Assembly (NCBI GenBank): GCA_026389675.1
Contig: JAPLHJ010000156.1
Span: 1 to 8,583, forward strand
DNA from: Chloroflexota bacterium
GTDB lineage: Bacteria; Chloroflexota; Dehalococcoidia; GIF9; UBA5629
Reading direction: 5' to 3'
Length of the DNA stretch: 8,583 nt
The first letter of the stretch is position 1. Every line of letters begins with the position of its first letter. The notes under the pieces were generated by a model, which was given only the letters and a program-made list of their open reading frames with translations, did not search any database and was not told the origin of the DNA. Both the position numbers and the translations under genes were made by a program. Shown in pieces: positions 5,625-8,583 of the stretch.

Positions 5625-6089
5625 TTAAGATTCGTATAATCCACGCTTGCGGTTCTCCTCCATGATCCGGTGCAGTTCGAGGTCAACATTGATGCCTTTA
5701 TCGCGCAGGATGCGCTCCATCATCTCCACCGAGTGGTAGAGGTCGAGGAAGCGGTTCAGCCAGGCCTGGGGTACATCCGGGTCCCGGTTGAAATCGGCGG
5801 CGAGCTGGGTGTATTCCTCGGTTATCTGGTCGAACTCACGCCGCGTATCGAATTGCCCTTTGATGCGGGGAAACCTGAATAGCTGTTTGACTTTGCCGAA
5901 ATGGCGCTGGAAGATGTATTTATCCACATACCAGAAAACACAGGCCAGCATCAGCTGGTTGAGCAGGAAGGCGGGGAAATCCGGTATGCCCCACTTCTCC
6001 CTGAGCAGCACCTGCAGGGCAGCGCCCGCTATACCGGAGAGAAGTATCCAGCGACCGAAGACATAAACGAACCATTCCTTTGAAAACAT
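5625..6089 (-). CDS. Two-helix membrane protein of unknown function
   Basis: I do not recognise this family. The 154-residue chain has two hydrophobic segments, about 7-29 (VYVFGRWILLSGIAGAALQV) and 39-60 (AFLLNQLMLACVFWYVDKYI). A basic stretch (KVKQLFRFPRIKG, 66-78) follows, then a soluble, mostly helical, charged region (80-154) with many Glu, Asp and Arg. Lysine and arginine after the second helix suggest that both ends are cytoplasmic. The start ATG 6087-6089 has a purine-rich site, GGGGGT, about 7 bases upstream. The gene is divergent from the deacetylase-like gene, and its stop lies 44 bases before the S-component-like gene in the same direction, so the two may form an operon. Length, codon use and a plausible site make it a real gene. 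Confidence 0.8.
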   Translation of the reverse strand: MFSKEWFVYVFGRWILLSGIAGAALQVLLREKWGIPDFPAFLLNQLMLACVFWYVDKYIFQRHFGKVKQLFRFPRIKGQFDTRREFDQITEEYTQLAADFNRDPDVPQAWLNRFLDLYHSVEMMERILRDKGINVDLELHRIMEENRKRGLYES

Positions 6090-6132
6090 GGCCTACCCCC
6101 TGCATGCTGTTTTTATTCCGTTGCTGCCTTTA

Positions 6133-6141
6133 TGGTATCAT
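6133..6141 (+). promoter_or_regulatory. Extended -10 promoter candidate of the deacetylase-like gene
   Basis: TGGTATCAT is TGn followed by TATCAT (5 of 6). The -35 region is AT-rich without a clear hexamer. Transcription would start near 6148, giving a leader of about 36 bases. No clear promoter was seen for the divergent gene starting at 6089. Confidence 0.42.
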
Positions 6142-6170
6142 CGGGTTTACGGGCTGTCTACCAGACGACG

Positions 6171-6177
6171 GGGGAGG
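6171..6177 (+). promoter_or_regulatory. Ribosome binding site setting the deacetylase-like start at 6184
   Basis: GGGGAGG is 6 bases before ATG 6184. The frame stays open upstream to an ATG at 6088, but those 32 codons (WYHRVYGLSTRRRGRF and similar) overlap the promoter and the divergent gene start and do not resemble the family. The short start is therefore right. Confidence 0.8.
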
Positions 6178-6183
6178 TTTATT

Positions 6184-6930
6184 ATGAAAGTAGTCTATCA
6201 TCCCAGGTACACAGGGGTTTACGAAAACGATCCTGCCGCAGCCGCCGGCCGCATGGAAGCGATAGTAAACGGGCTGAAGGGGTTCGAATTTGTTAAGCCC
6301 GAGGAGGCCTCACTCGAAGACATCAGCCTTTGCCATACATCCTTCCATATCGGTTACGTGCAGAGGCATGGTGAAGTATTCGATATGGCCATGCTGGCTG
6401 CCGGTGGGGCCGTCAAGGCGGCGGAGCTGGCCATAGATGGTGAACCCGCTTTCGGGTTGATCAGGCCGCCCGGCCACCATGCCAGCGCCGATAGCTGCTG
6501 GGGCTTCTGCTTTTTTAACAACATGGCCATCGCGGTTTCCAAACTGATAGAGGAGAAAAAGATCAGGACGGCGCTGATTTTAGATTTCGACCTGCATTTC
6601 GGCGACGGAACGTCCAATATCTTCCAGGGCAACGCGGATGTCACCTATTTTCATCCCGAGGACGGGAACAGGCAGGACTTCGTGGAGCATGTGGGTGGCT
6701 TTTTAGGCCAGTCCGGCGCTGATATCATCGCTGTCTCGGCCGGCTTCGACCGGCACATCGAGGACTGGGGCAGGCTGCTGAGCACCGAAGACTATAAAAC
6801 CATGGGGCAGCAGGTCAAAGACTTCGCCCTGGGTAAATGCGGGGGCAGGTGCTTCGGGGTGCTGGAGGGGGGCTATAATCACGATGTGCTGGGCAAGAAC
6901 GTTAGGGCATTCCTGGAGGGCATGGCTTAA
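6184..6930 (+). CDS. Compact histone-deacetylase-fold amidohydrolase (HDAC/AcuC/APAH superfamily)
   Basis: This superfamily uses zinc to remove acetyl groups from lysine, polyamines or other amides. The 248-residue protein holds the core motifs: RPPGHHA (94-100) with the paired catalytic H98 and H99, GFCFFNN (107-113), zinc ligands D136 and H138 in LDFDLHFGDGT, zinc ligand D189 in SAGFD, and the tyrosine loop LEGGYN with Y231. Active chemistry is therefore expected. It is short compared with the usual 300-380 residues. Only about 50 residues separate H138 from D189 where about 85 are typical, and the NVPL-type strand is missing. The N-terminal HPE motif is replaced by ENDPAAAAGRM. The gene is the only plus-strand one here and stands alone between a divergent and a convergent neighbour. 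Substrate is unknown; bacteria lack histones, so acetyl-lysine proteins or acetylpolyamines are candidates. Confidence 0.93.
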   Translation: MKVVYHPRYTGVYENDPAAAAGRMEAIVNGLKGFEFVKPEEASLEDISLCHTSFHIGYVQRHGEVFDMAMLAAGGAVKAAELAIDGEPAFGLIRPPGHHASADSCWGFCFFNNMAIAVSKLIEEKKIRTALILDFDLHFGDGTSNIFQGNADVTYFHPEDGNRQDFVEHVGGFLGQSGADIIAVSAGFDRHIEDWGRLLSTEDYKTMGQQVKDFALGKCGGRCFGVLEGGYNHDVLGKNVRAFLEGMA

Positions 6931-6976
6931 TCCCATCGAAGCCCTGCGACACGAGTAGAGAGCAGTAAGCACTTGT

Positions 6977-8583
6977 TCAATTAAGCTTGTAGGGGTCAGC
7001 TACGATAATCTTTGTTCCTTCATCCGCTTTAGTGAGTTGCGTCGGCGCCCGATTTTGCCTGGCAGCAACAACATCCTTTGCGTAATTATCAAGTAGCTTG
7101 CCAAAGTCTTCCATGATTTTGTTTCTGGCTGTACTGGGCTTATCTGGCTTTTTGGCTTCCGATATCTCGGTAGCGTAAGATTCCGGGCGCAGCACAGGGA
7201 TGATAATGGGAGAGGGAACGGGCCGGACCGGAGGAAGAACAGGCCGGGTCGGAGGCGGTACAAACTGGACCGGGGGCGGCATGAAATAAACCGGCGGCGG
7301 CGCAGGATAGTATTGCGGGCTCACGGGTTGAAAAGGCGGTGGCGACGCCTGAGCGGCCGGATAAAAGGGGACAGGTTTATTAGCCGGACTGCGTGACAGA
7401 GCATACAGGCCGTAGATGCAAATTATAGCCAGCAGCAGCGCTGCCGGAATCAAGATAAGCGGCAGGGTATAGTCAGCCTCCCAGGTTATGGTGATATCCT
7501 CAGGTTTGTCCATAACTACACTGCCCCGGCTGTTGGCAGTATTAAAAGTTCCTTTAAAGAAACCCAGGATACCGGACATAGGCACCTGTGTAACTGAAAG
7601 GTTCCAGTCGGCCCGTGTGCCGGCCTTGTACCAGGCGCCTTCCTTTTGCTCTCCCAAAGGTGATGTGAAGGTTAATCTGTAATACGTGTCGTAATCTGCG
7701 GTGTAAACTCCCGGGGCATTGATACCCTGATTTAAATTTCCGCCTGTAACCTGTCCCCCAGTGGGTAAGTTCCAGGAAGAAAACCGGTATTGGGTGCCCG
7801 GGTCACCTCCCGATTGAATAGTGCCAGGTGCGTATGCCTGGAGTACAGTGCCCTCGCGGTACCATCCGGAACCGGCGATTTGACCTGCAACAGCCGGCTG
7901 GCTTTTAATTTCCACGTAGTATTCGGGATAGTAATTGAATTGGGCATCTGGCGAAGACTCGGTTACAGTTATAGTTTCATATTCAGCTTTATACCTGATA
8001 TCCGCCTCAGACGGATTTTGTATAAGAGGTTCAACACTTATGGTTTGATTGGTATCAAGGTCGAAGCTCCGAGTTATAGATTGCCCTCCCTGCAGCGAGG
8101 TTACCTGGATACCATTAATAAATAATGAGGTTTCAGCCGCTTTCAGCCCTGTACCAATACTTATAGTTGACTGATAACTGCCTTTTTCTACGTTGATAGT
8201 GAAGTTTCTCTGAGTAGCAACCGGGGTTGCTGAACTGTCAGTGAGTCGAATGCTGAAACTGCTGGTGCCGGTGGTTCCCCGCGCCGGAATGCCGGAGATA
8301 GTGCCTGTGGTGGTATCTATAGTCAGACCTGAAGGTAGTGAACCGCTAACAATAGACCAGTTGTATGGCGCGGTGCCTCCGCTTACGCTCATGGCAGCCA
8401 TATAAGCGGCGTTTTCCTTAGCATCCGGCAGACTATAGGTGCTGAATATCAGCGGTGGCGCCGTCACGGTAATAGAGAAAACCTGCTGAGCAGAGGTTGC
8501 GGCACCGTCTGTTACCATGATCATGAAGCTAAAAGTTCCCTGTGTATCGGGGGTGCCTGATATGGACCCCGTATCAGGGGCAA
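6977..8583 (-). CDS. Surface protein with Ig-like domains, C-terminal anchor and proline-rich cytoplasmic tail (5' end outside the window)
   Basis: The frame is open to the right edge, so an internal Met at 8524 is not the start; numbering below begins there. The edge sequence, APDTGSISGTPDTQGTFSF, and residues 30-112 (GLTIDTTTGTISGIP at 66-80, then SFSIRLTDS) are putative-Ig (He_PIG) repeats. After them come a beta-rich region and two W-containing repeats, GSGWYREGTVLQAYAP (218-233) and EGAWYKAGTRADWNL (295-309), like divergent InlB B-type repeats. One membrane helix follows at 354-376. The tail (377-515) is inside the cell by the charge rule: a proline-rich stretch, then a helical, charged end. 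The product is probably exported through Sec and anchored by this helix. Binding partner unknown. It is convergent with the deacetylase-like gene, with 46 bases between and no clear terminator. Confidence 0.9.
   Translation of the reverse strand, partial: APDTGSISGTPDTQGTFSFMIMVTDGAATSAQQVFSITVTAPPLIFSTYSLPDAKENAAYMAAMSVSGGTAPYNWSIVSGSLPSGLTIDTTTGTISGIPARGTTGTSSFSIRLTDSSATPVATQRNFTINVEKGSYQSTISIGTGLKAAETSLFINGIQVTSLQGGQSITRSFDLDTNQTISVEPLIQNPSEADIRYKAEYETITVTESSPDAQFNYYPEYYVEIKSQPAVAGQIAGSGWYREGTVLQAYAPGTIQSGGDPGTQYRFSSWNLPTGGQVTGGNLNQGINAPGVYTADYDTYYRLTFTSPLGEQKEGAWYKAGTRADWNLSVTQVPMSGILGFFKGTFNTANSRGSVVMDKPEDITITWEADYTLPLILIPAALLLAIICIYGLYALSRSPANKPVPFYPAAQASPPPFQPVSPQYYPAPPPVYFMPPPVQFVPPPTRPVLPPVRPVPSPIIIPVLRPESYATEISEAKKPDKPSTARNKIMEDFGKLLDNYAKDVVAARQNRAPTQLTKADEGTKIIVADPYKLN
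7193..7375 (-). repeat. Proline-rich repeat segment of the surface protein tail
   Basis: Residues 384-444 contain short repeats such as PPPVYFM, PPPVQFV, PPPTRPV, LPPVRPV. The DNA shows the same repeats as GGCGG-rich units on the plus strand. It lies just after the membrane helix, so it should be a flexible cytoplasmic spacer or a docking site. Confidence 0.7.

Noticed and set aside
6088..6183. Longer N-terminus for the deacetylase-like protein from ATG 6088
   Set aside because: It would overlap the divergent gene start and the promoter, has no ribosome site, and does not match the family; ATG 6184 has GGGGAGG at the right distance.
6931..6976. Bidirectional terminator between the convergent genes
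   Set aside because: No stem with a following T run is present; only short repeats of CTTGT.
1..8583. CRISPR arrays, insertion sequences, tRNA or rRNA genes
   Set aside because: No spaced direct repeats of CRISPR type, no transposase motifs or terminal repeats, and no tRNA-like cloverleaf were found by reading both strands.

Overview
This window looks like chromosomal DNA of a bacterium from, or near, the Dehalococcoidia (Chloroflexota). It has good Shine-Dalgarno sites, sigma70-type promoters and an OmpR-family regulator, so it is bacterial. It also carries an archaeal-type NrpR nitrogen repressor, which as I recall is rare in bacteria but present in Dehalococcoides-like lineages. Base composition is moderately GC-rich by eye. 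The lineage is inference, because no marker gene is present.

Layout: every gene except one reads on the minus strand. From right to left (their direction of transcription): 8583-6977 is the C-terminal part of a cell-surface protein with Ig-like domains, one membrane anchor and a proline-rich cytoplasmic tail. Convergent to it, 6184-6930 (+) is a compact histone-deacetylase-fold amidohydrolase. Divergent from that, 6089-5625 is a two-helix membrane protein of unknown function, followed by 5580-4873, a multi-pass protein resembling ECF-transporter S components. Then come hisH (4692-4066) and hisF (3978-3214), the two subunits of imidazole-glycerol-phosphate synthase, behind a good promoter.

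The left third is a nitrogen-control block: nrpR (3126-2125), an OmpR-type regulator with a degenerate receiver (2112-1429), amtB ammonium channel (1336-113) and the first 36 codons of a PII protein gene (110-1). nrpR and the response regulator are 12 bases apart, and amtB and the PII gene 2 bases apart. The 92-base gap before amtB holds four pentamers at exact 11-base spacing. Their layout is that of a GlnR box, the nitrogen operator of actinobacteria bound by an atypical OmpR-family regulator.

How the genes may work together: PII and AmtB sense and admit ammonium. NrpR, a 2-oxoglutarate-responsive repressor in methanogens, and the GlnR-like regulator appear to control the pair, so an archaeal-type and an actinobacterial-type nitrogen switch may sit in one locus. 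hisH/hisF consume glutamine nitrogen, which is compatible with but does not prove shared control. The remaining genes appear unrelated to nitrogen.
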